Below are positions 12,048 through 22,785 of a stretch of DNA of 64,000 nt, one piece after another; positions within the stretch are counted from its first letter, which is position 1; every line of letters begins with the position of its first letter. The position numbers and the translations under genes are program-made. The notes beneath the pieces are model-generated. The model was not told the origin of the DNA and did not search any database. It saw only the letters and a program-made list of their open reading frames with translations. Origin of the DNA: Perognathus longimembris pacificus (Eukaryota; Chordata; Mammalia; Rodentia; Heteromyidae); NCBI RefSeq assembly GCF_023159225.1, contig NC_063188.1:15955086-16019085 (forward strand), in the 5' to 3' direction.

Positions 12048-13108
12048 TCATTTCTCTGTCTCTATTGTGATCTTGATTATTTTCCACATGTAGCACATCC
12101 TTGAGGATTTTCTGTAAAGCTGGTTGGTGGAGATGTATCGTTTCAGTTTTTCCTTACTGTGGAAGACTTTTATTTGACGTTCAGCAGTAAATGAGAGTTT
12201 AGCTGGGTACAGTATTCTTGGTTGATAGTTATTTTTATTTAGGGTGTAGCATACCGCATTCCAGGCTCTCCTTGCTTTCATGGTCTCTGGTGAGAAGTCT
12301 GGGGTAATTCTGATTGGTTTTCCTTTTTATGTGATTATTTTTTTCTCCCTATCAGCTTTAAGGATTCTTTCCTTGGACTCTATTGATCCCGTTTTAATCA
12401 CAATGTGTGGGTGGGATGTCTTATCTGGTTTGGTGGGTTCGGGGTTGTAAATGCTTCTTGTATCTGGTTAGGCTTGTCCTTCTGGCTGTTTTGGGAAGTT
12501 CTCAGCTAATATTCTGCTAATAGTTTGCCTATTCCATTGACTTCTTTCTCTAGGGTTTCCTCGATAACTATTAGCCTTAAATTGGGCTTCCTGATTGTAT
12601 CTTCGAGCTCCTGGAGTGATCTATTTTGCTGATTTTATTGGTTTGTATTTTGTTCATTCTGCATAGATTCTAGGGAATCATCATTTCCTGAGATTCTATC
12701 GTCTACTTCATTGAGTCTGGTCTGTAGTTTAGCTACTTGATTTTGAATCTCTCTTCCTTCTGACTGATCTTTCTTGATGGTTTCCATGTCTGTGCTATAA
12801 TTTTCTCTGAGGTCCTTTATGGACTTCTTTAGTTCAATAATTTGGTTCTGAGTGCTGTCTCTCAAATCTTTTAGCTGGGTAGCTATCTTTTCGTTGGACT
12901 CTTGAAGTTCATTTATCTTTCTATTTGTGGAGGCCATGTAGTCCTCTATTACTTTATGGAAGGATTGATGTATCGATTCAAACTTTTCATTTTACATTTT
13001 TATAAGTAGAGTTTGTAGAGCGTTTTGAGGGTTCTCTTCTAGGTCTTTGATTGACTGCTCTGCTTCCTGCTTGTTTTGCGTGGGAGATGAGATTCCCTGG
13101 CTTGCCAT
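12048..13108 (-). pseudogene. L1-ORF1: L1 ORF1, broken copy (B)
   Basis: ATG at 13106-13108 (MASQGISSP...). Coiled-coil sequence is readable at 12937-12635 (ASTNRKINELQESNEKI...), and the C-terminal domain at 12281-12048 (RAWNAVCYTLNKNNYQPRI). Multiple frame changes separate the pieces. It is closely related to ORF1 of element A but more decayed. The upstream Met codon used in A is ATA here. Confidence 0.85.
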
Positions 13109-15071
13109 CTTTCTTGTGCTTCTTCTGCCTATTTAGATTGGAAATGACAATCTACAAGCATCTGTGAGCACTGTTTAAGACCCAAAGGAGACCTTACCAA
13201 GCACTGTTGTATAAATCTCAGAAGTTCACAATTATATGCAGATACCTTCCCTCTCTTTTTTGTATATAAAATCAAATTTGGTGTCCCTAATGAATACACT
13301 TTTAATCTAACAACCAGCCCTGAGTCCTGTATTCAGTAGTTACTTATTTACCATTATAACCCTATGAGCAATTTTTGCTCTTATATTTAGTTCTTTGGAC
13401 TGGTGGGATTTCTCTATGAACCCCTTTGGTTCACTTGGATTGAATAGGGATACCCTCTATCCGATAAACAGGGGTCAATGGAGTCCGGAATTCCTGGAAG
13501 TAAATGTAGGAGGTTATGTTCGGGGTAGGGAAGAGAATAAAGTAAAATGAATGAGGGATGATGCTTTTGGTTTAGTTTCAGTGACATGGAAAGGTGGAGA
13601 AGAGTAGAATCAGTACAAAGAATGAGGTTAAACTGATAGACAATGGAGAGTCAGTAGAAAAGTGTGAAGGTGTTAGTTAAAGGAAAGGAATTTAAAAAAA
13701 AGAAAATGTAAAAAGAGGAACAAAGAAAAAATACAGGAAAATAAACACACAAAACATAAGAAAATTACCAAAAAATACCACAATAACACAAACGAATAAA
13801 AACAGTAATAAAAAACAAATGACAACTCAAAAATGAAAAATAAAAAAGTTTAAAAAATGTTTTAAAAAATGTAGTCTTCCTTGTTTGGGTGGGCTCTCTC
13901 CAGTCTCTGGTTGCCTTGCGATGGTCTACAGTCTATTTTCCTGCTGCTTGGCTGGTTTGACTTGCTTTCAGTTTGCAAGGTGTGGATCTGCTCTCACTCT
14001 TCTCCCCTGTTAGTGAAATTCTGGGTCTCTGTGGTTCTCACTGCTTGCAGGTACGACTAGGGTGTCCTCTGAGGATGGAGGATGCTGAACAGTCTTGGGA
14101 ACCATGGATCCTCCTGTCTGGTGTGGGGCGGCTGCCTTCAATGCCTGGCTTTGAATAGGCTGTGGACTCAGCAGGGCAGGGCTCTTCTGGCCTGGTTTAC
14201 CTGGCTGAGAGTCACCTGCCTTGGAGGAGGTTCCTCCCTCCTGGGCGGGGCAACCTTCTCCTGGGCAGAGCTGGCTGTGGACTTCAGCTTGGTTTGCTGG
14301 TGGGAGTTGGGTGTCCTCTGTAGTGGGGCCATTTATCTGTCTCGGGAACTGTTTACTCTCCTGTCCAATTGTTCCTTGCCCCCAGTAGATTTTAGAAATT
14401 CCGGCTGCTGGAGAGTCGGCAGCTGTGGTGCCGACAGGGCGGGGCGGGCACTTCTGGCTGAATCTACCTGAGTCCATGGAGCCTCGGACTGGGAATGAGC
14501 CTCCCACCTGGGCTGGAGTCGTTCTCCTGGGCAGAGCTGGCTCTCAAAATTGCCCTTTTCAAAGATGGCCGCTTTGTCCTCGCTTTCCCCAGGCCTGTTT
14601 TAATTCCAGTCTGGTCTGACCCTATGCCAGTGTCAAAGATGGAGCTTTGCTATGGCAGTGGGGGAAGGGCTATGTTCCAGAAGCTGCTCTATGGGCATGA
14701 GCAAGAATGTCTTTCATGGGGTACTCATGCTTTCTCTGCGATTTCGGCCCGTCCGTGCTCAGCCTGTGATCTGCGTGTGTCGGCTGCCGTCTGGAGGATT
14801 TCTCCCTGGTCTCCATTGAGTGCTTTAGCTGCAGGGAGTGTGGGATGCTGTGCTGGCACCAGCACTGGCGTGGCGGCAGGACACCACCCGGAGCTCTAAT
14901 CTGTGTTTTCAGACCAGCAACGTCAATTTTTCCTTCCTGGCCAGAATCCCTGTACTGTTAGAACTTATTTGGGCTGTCTTTCTAGGAGTAAAAGTGTCTC
15001 TGGAGTGGGAAAACTACGATGTTGGAGGGAGCTCAGCTAGGGCTCTGCTGCTCCTCCTCTGTCTTCTTCCC
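13109..15071 (-). promoter_or_regulatory. L1 5'UTR / internal promoter region (B)
   Basis: It is collinear with the 5'UTR of element A: an A-rich proximal part (13690-13870) and a GC-rich distal part (13900-15070). CAAAGATGGC is present at 14560-14569 on the plus strand and as CAAAGATGGA at 14634-14643. It ends at GGGAAGAAGACAG in sense. Confidence 0.7.
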
Positions 15072-15127
15072 AACCTCCTGTATTCTTATAAGCTTTCAAA
15101 AGCAGCTCTTTGTGGAAGTAATTATTA

Positions 15128-15412
15128 GTGGCACTGGGATTTGAACTCATGGTCTTGTACTAGTTAGGCTCGCACTCTACAGCTTGAGCTATGATTCCAA
15201 TTCTAACTTTTTTACTGTTTTCCTTTTTTGTAATGATAGAGTCTCAGTTTCTGCCCAGGTATGCATACGTTTAGGTTTTCTGTCATTGCTAGGATCACAA
15301 GCAATTACCACCATGTTCTCATACTTTTCTGCCTGGGCTAGCCTGGACACATAATCCTCCCAATCACAACCTTCCACCTATTTTGGGATGATAGGCATAT
15401 TCCAATGCTCCC
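15128..15412 (-). mobile_element. B1-ID composite SINE
   Basis: In sense orientation a B1 (7SL-like) head (about 15412-15205; GCCTGGGCTAGCCTGGACA on the plus strand at 15332-15350) is followed by a tRNA/ID-like module (15200-15128, TTTGAACTCATGGTCTTG on plus). Diverged. Confidence 0.6.
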
Positions 15413-15572
15413 AACTATGGATTTCAAAGGGTTTCAGGAACATTTCCACTCAGATTTCATGAAATTTTTCATGGTGGCTGACCTCAAATAGTAATCCTCC
15501 CTTTTCTCAGCCCTCTCCAGTAGCTATGATTCTAGGAAGAAGGTGCTTAGTACCTGACTACAAAGTAGTTCT

Positions 15573-15706
15573 TTTTTTCTGCTTTATTTATTTTTAATTT
15601 TACTGTCAAGATGATGTACAAAGGGTTACATTACATATATAAGATAGAGAGTACATTTCTTGTCAAACTTGGTACTTCCTTTCTCATTTTTCTCCCACTT
15701 GAACTT
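15573..15706 (-). mobile_element. Short L1 3'-end fragment
   Basis: A T-rich tail is followed by the common L1 3'UTR signature, on the plus strand GATGTACAAAGGGTTAC and then GAGTACATTTCTTGTCAA. It is severely 5'-truncated and diverged. Confidence 0.7.
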
Positions 15707-15754
15707 TTAAGAACTACTGCATCACCAGGATAGGATATACTTCAATATCTTATT

Positions 15755-15970
15755 CACCTCAACTATCATCAAAACTAAAACCTGACCAAATTCTATCAAA
15801 AAAAGCTCACAGACCCTTACTACTCAAGAACATTGATGGAAGAGTCTTAAAATATTTTTAGTTAATAGAATAAAAGAGTGGAAGTGGAGGTTATTCCCGG
15901 AAATCAATGGTGCATTGGCATTAGAAACTCTTCTAACAGGATCAAAACATTATCAGAACAAAGTAAACAT
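15755..15970 (+). mobile_element. Ancient L1 ORF2 relic
   Basis: Weak but collinear resemblance to the RT domain of old mammalian L1: the region around 15790-15860 parallels the coding sequence for '[21 protein letters not shown]', and 15880-15960 parallels 'GFIPGMQ...INVIHHIN'. It is highly decayed; orientation comes from the alignment order. Confidence 0.45.
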
Positions 15971-16159
15971 TTCTTTCTATCCCTCACCTGGCCTTCCTCG
16001 AAATGCTGCTGATCACTTGCTGAGGAACAATTTTTACCAGTGTTTTACACTTTAAGATAAGTAATCAATGTGAAATTTATTGATAATAATAAACATTGCA
16101 TCTTATAGTTCACAATACACCTAAATTTATATTTACAATATATTTATATTTACGTTTTT

Positions 16160-16256
16160 CTTTGTTGTTATCTTTAAGTAGTTGTACAAAGGAGTTGCTG
16201 TTTAACAAAGTAGTTTATGAATGGAAGGCATCTTGATGAATGTCACCCATTCAATA
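16160..16256 (-). repeat. Copy of unclassified LINE-like 3'-tail family
   Basis: In sense it reads GGTGACATTCATCAAGATGC, then CATAAACTACTTTGTTAAA, then TTTGTACAACTACTTAAA. Related copies lie at 18060-18170, 18295-18402 and 51695-51790 (minus) and 55385-55560 (plus). It probably represents the 3' end of an older rodent L1; the family name is not known to me. Confidence 0.6.
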
Positions 16257-16269
16257 TTTTACAGTTTGA

Positions 16270-16479
16270 GAGCTGGGAATATGGCCTAGTGGCAAGAGTG
16301 CTCACTTCATATACATGAAGCCCTGGGTTCGATTCCTCAGCACCACATATATAGAAAAAGCCAGAAGTGGTGCTGTGGCTCAAGTGGTGGAGTGCTAGCC
16401 CTGAGCAAAAAGAAGCCAGGGACAGTGCTCAGGCCCTGAGTTCAAGCCCAGGACTGGCAAAAAACAAAACAAAACAAAA
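16270..16479 (+). mobile_element. IDL-Geo SINE
   Basis: Full-length: ID-like left half (GGTTCGATTCC at about 16326-16336), Geo half, and an A/C-rich tail (AAAACAAAAC repeats). Likely TSD ACAGTTTGA (16261-16269) and ACAATTTGA (16480-16488), 8 of 9 identical. Confidence 0.92.
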
Positions 16480-16488
16480 ACAATTTGA

Positions 16489-18059
16489 ATTCCTACTGTA
16501 ATGAATGACTTTGTTATCTCTCCCTCAAGCACATCTCATATTGTTAGTCCCTTCAAAGTACTGTTAACGTTGCCTCTATCCTCAACACACACACACACAC
16601 ACTCATACACAAACACACAAACATACTAATACACATGCATGCACACAGTAAAGTTGCAGTTTAAGTCCTACCAACTCCAACATTACTTCCTTAACTCTGT
16701 GCCTTTTCTTTCATACTGGGTTAGGTGTCTTTTTGCCCTGTTTATTAGAGCATACTATATATAACTACCGACAAGAAATTCCATTGTAATGTAGACTCCT
16801 CAAGGAAATTGAGTTTGGTCAAGTTTCATGACTGTGTTAAAAGCACAATCCCTGGAAGAGAATTTGTATATATTCATTGTATTTGAATGGTGAATGAATG
16901 GATGTTAATGGGAGTCAAATTTATTCCACATGGGATCATATTCATGCTCAGTAGGAATTTTTTATTTTTTACAAAGTGGTTAGGGCTTATTGTTCACTTA
17001 GCTTGTGTTTGTATCGAAACATAAACTACTTACCATGAATGTTAGATAAATGGGTTAAGAATCTCACCAACTTATTTTTACAACAGAAAGATACTAAAAA
17101 ATCATATAGAATATTAAAAAATGAATGTAGAGATTTAGAGATACATAACAAATCAGTTCAATTGATATGAAGATATTTGCTTTAAATAACCAGTTAAACG
17201 GGAAGACTAGTTGAGCTTTGCTTATATTATTCTTATCATTGTTTGAAGATGTTGTTGATTCTATTTGAACCTGTAAAAGAGAATCCCATCTCAATTATTA
17301 AATTTCTTAATAAATTTATAGAATTGATAATAGAGCTGAAAATTACTCAATTGGATTTCCATTTTATTAAATTGTAAGATGTCACTTTCTCACTTAAGAA
17401 GGAATTATAATACAATTTTTAGTGCCTTTCTCAAAGAATGACACAATTAACACATTTTTCTTTGAGATAGAAATCTATAATTCTGTGTCCAGGCTGAAGA
17501 GGCTCTTGCAGATAAAGAAAGTAGCCAAAGATCTTCACTAAAATAGTCCTACAGAGTTTTTCTTGATATTTAGGAAACATGATAACTCATTTTTTCTCTG
17601 TTTAGATTGTGTGATTATCCTCTTTTCTGTTTTGAGATTTAACTTTATCATACATGCATGAATGTTTATTTTTTCCTCTTAGGTACTGTTTAATTTATCT
17701 ATATGCTATTCTATTAATTTATCTTAAGATAATTTTAACAAAAATTGTGAAAATTCCCTGAATATACACTCATGTTCTCCATTGTATATCCATTGTGTAT
17801 ATTCATGATACTTAAATATTAAAAACATCTGTGTTAGTATGGATTTATAAAATTTTAAAGATCTCTTCCAATTATTTGCCTTTACATATATCAAGCCAAG
17901 TTGCAAAATGGAGTTTCAACAGAAATATGAGTAAGAATAGCTGTCCAGGTTGGATGAAATATGCTTTTTGTGTGTTTCCAGGGGTTCAGGGATACATGGA
18001 AGTCTAAGATCTAAGGTACAACCTGTTTAAATATGTATTTACAATTGATATTACATTGC
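16489..18059. other. AT-rich unique-looking sequence
   Basis: A short CA microsatellite lies at about 16584-16602, followed by degenerate ACAC repeats to 16640. The rest shows no recognisable gene or repeat. The two minus-strand ORFs of 60-66 codons look like chance openings in AT-rich DNA. Confidence 0.4.
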
Positions 18060-18402
18060 ACACAATTAAAATATTTTAAGTAATTGTACAAAGCTGTTTC
18101 AATTCATCAAGTCAAATTATGAGCACAATGTATCTTGATCAATTTCACTGCTTCAGTCCTCCCTATCTTTCTGTGTACAATCTGTTTTGAATTTCTTATA
18201 TTTTAATCATGTTTTCAAGATCAATCTGCATTATTATATACTCATTATAAAATTGTTATTACACAGTGTTCATTTGCATGATTACAATTGTACCCATTCT
18301 TTGCTAATAGATTTTTTAATGGTTTTAGTAGTTGTTAAATGGAGTTTTCCGTTCAACAAAACCAGTTTATGAAAACAGTGTGTCTTGATAAATGTCACCT
18401 TT
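18060..18402 (-). repeat. Two copies of the unclassified 3'-tail family
   Basis: Copies lie at about 18060-18170 and 18295-18402, both matching the element at 16160-16256 (GGTGACATTTATCAAGACAC start in sense for the second). They are separated by about 120 bases of AT-rich DNA. Confidence 0.5.
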
Positions 18403-18532
18403 TTCTTTTTTCTTCTTTTTTTGTATTTAATTGTTTTTGTGTAGTTGATATAGTGAGGGGTTACAGTTATATGAATCAGGTATAACCAGTACAATTTTTT
18501 CAACCATTTTCCCCTTTCTGTCTCTCTTAATC
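18403..18532 (-). mobile_element. Older L1 3' end, left part of split element
   Basis: T-rich tail at 18405-18425 and the L1 3'UTR signature (AGTGAGGGGTTACAGTTATAT on plus at about 18451). It is interrupted at 18532 by L1 element D and resumes at 20277. Confidence 0.7.
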
Positions 18533-20276
18533 ATTTTTGTTTTTGAATTTTCGTTTCTTTATTGTCAAAGTACAAAGTACAAAGTGGTTACTATTTCATA
18601 TGTAAGGCAAGTACATTAGTTATCCAACTTGTCACCTCCTCCCTCATTTTCCCCTTCATCTCCCCCTCCCCAGTTCGCCCTCCCATGAGTAGTACAGTTA
18701 GTTTACACCAATTGGTTCTGTAAGTATTGCTTTTTCAATGATTTGTCTTTTTATCATTTGTCTTTCATTTTTGGTATTCCCTTTCCCTTCCCTAATTCCA
18801 ATACACTTATATACAGAATCCGGACTCCTAAGATCAGTTATGTTAATAGCAGGAGTAGAACCACAGGAAGGGAATACAAGAGAACAAAAGTTACAGTTTC
18901 ACATGGTATGTTGAAATTAACTACAGCAATGATATACCACTTATTTCCATAACATGGAGTTCATTTTGCTTAGCATTATCTTACGTGTTCATATGGGCAT
19001 AGCTATTGAGCTGTTGTGCTCTTCTGCTATGTCTATCCTAGATATGTATTAATTATTCCCTATGAGGGAAACCATAGGGTTTATGTTTCTTTGGGTCTGG
19101 GTCACTTCACTTAGTATGAAGTTTTCCAAGTCCTTCCATTTCCTTATGAATGGGGCAGTGCCATTCTTTCTGATAGAGGCATAGAATTCCATTGTGTATA
19201 TGTACCACATTTTCTTGATCCACTCATTTGGTTCCATATTTTAGCAATGACAAATTGTGCTGCGATGAACATAGTTGTGCTGGTGGCTTTTGTGTGGTGT
19301 TGCTTATATTCTTTTGGGTAGATGCTCAAAAGTGGGGCTGCAGGGTCATAGGGGAACTGTATGTTTAGCCTTCTTAGGAACCTCCACACTCCTTTCCAGA
19401 ATGCTTGAGCAAGTTTACATTCCCACCAACAATAAAGTAGGGTTCCTTTTAGGCCATATCCTCTCCAGCAGTTGTTATTGTTAGTTTTCCTGATAATGGA
19501 TATTCTTATTGGGGTGAGATGGAATCTCAGTGTTGTTTTGATTTGCATTTCTTTTATGGCCAGTGATGTAGAGCTCTTTTTCATATGTCTCTTGGCCATT
19601 CTCGTTTCCTAATCAGAGAAGTCTCTTTTTAAGTCTTTAGCCCACTTGTTGAGGGGGCTGTTGGTTCTTTGAGGTTTTGATTTGGAGGACTTTAATTTTT
19701 TTAGTTCTGCATATATTTTAGATATGAGGCCTTTGCCCGTTGTATGGCCGGTAAAGTTCTTCTCCCAATCTGTGGGCTTTCTGTTTATCTTGCAAGCTAT
19801 GTCCTTTGCCGTGCAGAAGCTCTGCAGTTTGATGCAGTCCCATTTGTCCAACCTTTCCTTGATTTGTAGCCTTTCTGGGTCTTTGTTAAGGAAGTTTCGT
19901 CCTGTGCCAAGGAGCGCAAGTGTTTTTCCTACTCCTTCCTTTAGTGTTTTCAGGGTATCTGTTTTGATTTCGAGGTCTTTGATCCATTTGGAATTTATTT
20001 TGGTGCAGGGTGATACATAAGGATCTAGTTTTAGTTTGTTGCAGGTGTTGAACCAGTTTTGCCAGCACCATTTGTTAAAGAGGCTATCTTTCTTCCATCC
20101 TATTTTTTAGCTCTTTTGTCAAAGATTAGTTATTCATAGGTATGCGGATTCATTTCTGGGTTTTCAGTTCTGCTCCATTGGTCTTCATGCATGTTCTTGT
20201 GCCAATACCAAGTTATTTTTAGTACTGTAGCCTTGTAATACAGCTTGAAGTTTGGTATTGATATTCCTCCCTCACC
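18533..20276 (-). mobile_element. 5'-truncated L1 (element D) nested in an older L1
   Basis: It contains the 3'UTR (18540-19050) and the ORF2 C-terminal region (19049-20265) with several frame breaks; the cysteine motif is degraded ([18 protein letters not shown], with Cys to Tyr and His to Tyr). TSD GTCTCTCTTAATC (18520-18532) and GTCTCTCTCAATC (20277-20289), 12 of 13 identical, shows it inserted into the 3'UTR of the older L1. Confidence 0.93.
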
Positions 20277-20400
20277 GTCTCTCTCAATCTTTCCTTCCCA
20301 CCCCCTTCCATAAGGTATCCAGTTCATTTTCTACATAGTGTCTGGAATATCATCCTTTTCAACATTCTCATTTATCTTTCCAAACCCACTTCTTCCCTTA
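20277..20400 (-). mobile_element. Older L1 3'UTR, right part of split element
   Basis: Continuation of 18403-18532 beyond element D. TATCCAGTTCATTTTCTACA and following bases match the corresponding 3'UTR positions at 29290-29330. Confidence 0.65.
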
Positions 20401-20544
20401 ATTTTCTTAATTTTTTAAAAGAGATGTATTGATTTTTTGCCATTTAAGAAAGCAGCTTAAGTTGCAAAGTTTTGATATTATGAAAAGTGCTGGATTGTGT
20501 TTCCTGGTGAATATATGTAAAATAGTTTCTTAATGGTAAATTTC

Positions 20545-20730
20545 TTTTTTTCAAATTTAATTTTATTGTTAAGGTGATGTACAGAGGGGTTAGAGCTACA
20601 TACTAAAATAATGAGTACATTTTTTGTCAAACACTGTTACACTTTCCCTCATTTTTCTTCCACCATCACTCCCCCCAATCTTCCCCAAGTTCTAAAGTTT
20701 ATTTTCAACATATTTTGAGTCTTCTGTTGC
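20545..20730 (-). mobile_element. Short L1 3'-end fragment
   Basis: T-rich tail, then on plus GGTGATGTACAGAGGGGTTA and GAGTACATTTTTTGTCAA, then C-rich tract (20665-20690). 5'-truncated within the 3'UTR. Confidence 0.75.
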
Positions 20731-20885
20731 CTTGGTTCCCCCATTGTCCTTTGTCTCATCATTTAATTGTAAATTTCTAGAAAAACAATTACTAATTTAT
20801 AGGAAACGAAGAATGTTTCAGTTTAGTAACAATGTTAAATTGCTTTTCCAAAGATTTTGTGTCAATTTATAGTCACATTTTCTTT

Positions 20886-21629
20886 TTGCTATAAGTTAAT
20901 TTATTTATTGTCAAAGAGATGTACAGAGGGTGTTTCATACGTAAGGCAGTGAGTAGATTTCTTATCCAACTTGTTATCTCCTCCCTCATTTTCCTCCCAC
21001 CTTCCCCATCCCCAACCACCCCAGTTGTACAGTTAGTGTAAAACATATTGTTCTGTAAGTATTGCTGTTGCATTGGTTCACCTTTTACCCTTTGTCTCTC
21101 CATTTTGATGTTCCCCTTCCCTTCCCTAGTTCCAATAAATGTATATACAATACCCAGGATACCAAATTCAGTTACAGTGACATCAGGGGTAAAACCTTGG
21201 GGAATAAAGATAAAAGAAAAAGGCATATTTTCACCTGATATGTTGAAAATAACTTTATTTCCATAACTTGGAGTTCATTTCATTTAGCATCATCTTATGT
21301 GTTCATATGTACATAGCAATTGAACTATTGTGATCTTCTGCTAGGACTATCTTAGACATGTACTAATTATTACCTAGGAGGGAAACCACAGAGGATTACA
21401 AGAAAGACCACAGTAATTTACCAAAACAACTATGTTCATTGCAGCACAATTTACCATCACTAAAATATGGAACCAATCCAGATGCCCCTCAGTAGATGGC
21501 TCGATCAAGAAAATGTACATATACACAATGGAATTCTGTCTTCTATCAGAAAGAATGACATTGCCCCAATTGTAAGGAAGTGGAAAGATGGGAAAAATCA
21601 TATTAAGTGGGCCAGACCCAAAGAAACTT
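20886..21629 (-). mobile_element. L1 with 5' inversion (element E)
   Basis: 20886-21391 is an ordinary minus-strand L1 3' end. 21392-21629 is the adjoining ORF2 C-terminal sequence but on the plus strand (homologous to about 3037-3260 of element A, reversed). A perfect 15 bp TSD AGTCACATTTTCTTT (20871-20885 and 21630-21644) brackets both parts, so this is one insertion event with a twin-priming type inversion. Confidence 0.95.
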
Positions 21630-21644
21630 AGTCACATTTTCTTT

Positions 21645-22538
21645 AACCCTTGATACTCAGACTCCTAACACTATTTAAAACATGTCATTGTCACTGAAAT
21701 TTGGATTCCCCTAATAATTTTACATACATGAAGTTTAAAAGTATTGCTACTTGTTTTGAAAATTGAGTTTACTTTCCTATTAAAAGTCTATATGAGCTTT
21801 TTCCCCCATTTATGTGTGTTTACATTTTCTTGGTGGTCTTTGGAGTTACTCGTGTATTTTCAATGCAAATGTTATGTCTGTTGAATGTTGCACAGGTAAC
21901 AGTTTTTCAGCTATAATTTGTCATTATGGTACACATAACTTCTTATTTTAATATACCTCTGTTTTAATATATTACTAAGTGACTAATGATTTTTGTTAAA
22001 AAATTTGCAATGGCAGAAAGACATCCTGTTACATTTAATCTGAAATTCTATGATCTTTGCTGTATTTTTAAAACGATACACTGGAATGAAGTTTTGTGAG
22101 AAAGATCCAATTTCACTCTCTAATACAAGATTTGATTAACAAGAGAAAATCATACAAGTTTTATTAATTTTATGTGAATTTCTTTAAATATACTAAAGTC
22201 TAAAGAAATGGCTAGAACACAAGGCTTTGATAGTTTTTAAACAAAGAATAATGGATTTGTAAATGATTGACAGAACAAATGGGTATTAGGCCTGGAAAAT
22301 AAATTCTAAGGTTGTCACTGAGACATACGGTGGTGGGGGTGAGGTGTAGATGCTGGTGGACTATAAGGGTATGTGTAAGCGTGATTATTCAGGTTCACTG
22401 AAACTCTAATGATGAGTCTTAAGTGATCAAATATGTTTTTTGGTCTTGATATTGTGAAGAACTTCCCTCCTTATGAAATAATCAATATACCAATTCAGCT
22501 GATTTGTCTTATTTCCTTCAGGCCTATGGATCTTTTGT
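21645..22538. other. AT-rich sequence, nothing firm recognised
   Basis: Around 21780-21910 there is faint resemblance to very old L1 sequence, not enough to call. A short GT/G-rich patch lies at 22330-22350. No gene. Confidence 0.35.
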
Positions 22539-22553
22539 GCATTAAGACTTCTT

Positions 22554-22785
22554 TTTTTTTTAAATTTTTTTTATTATTAATTGAACAAAAAAATTTTTTT
22601 TACAAGGTGTTGTGCAAGAGGGTACAGTTACATAGTAGGGCAGTGTGTACATTTCTTGTGATATCTTACAACCTGTTTTTCCATCCCTTGTCTAGGTCAG
22701 GTAGACCCATATGCAATATACAATGTATCAAGCACATATACAGTGTTCACAGACTTGGTCTCTACTGTCTCTCCATCTCCCTTTG
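22554..22785 (-). other. L1 F 3'UTR and poly(A) tail
   Basis: 232 bases follow the ORF2 stop. In sense it ends with AATAATAAAAAAAATTT and an A-run. Unlike the A/H lineage it has no G-rich polypurine tract. Confidence 0.85.

Larger units (their letters stand above)
9986..15075 (-). mobile_element. L1 element B, 3' half missing
   Basis: It runs from the middle of the ORF2 RT domain (homologous to about 5060 of element A) through the endonuclease region, ORF1 and the complete 5'UTR, ending near 15071. Everything 3' of the RT core (including FADD, the C-terminal domain, 3'UTR and tail) is absent; instead the 5' end of element A is joined directly. Beyond its 5' end lies TCCTGTATTCTT (15076-15087), the partner of the TSD at A's tail. 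Confidence 0.9.
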
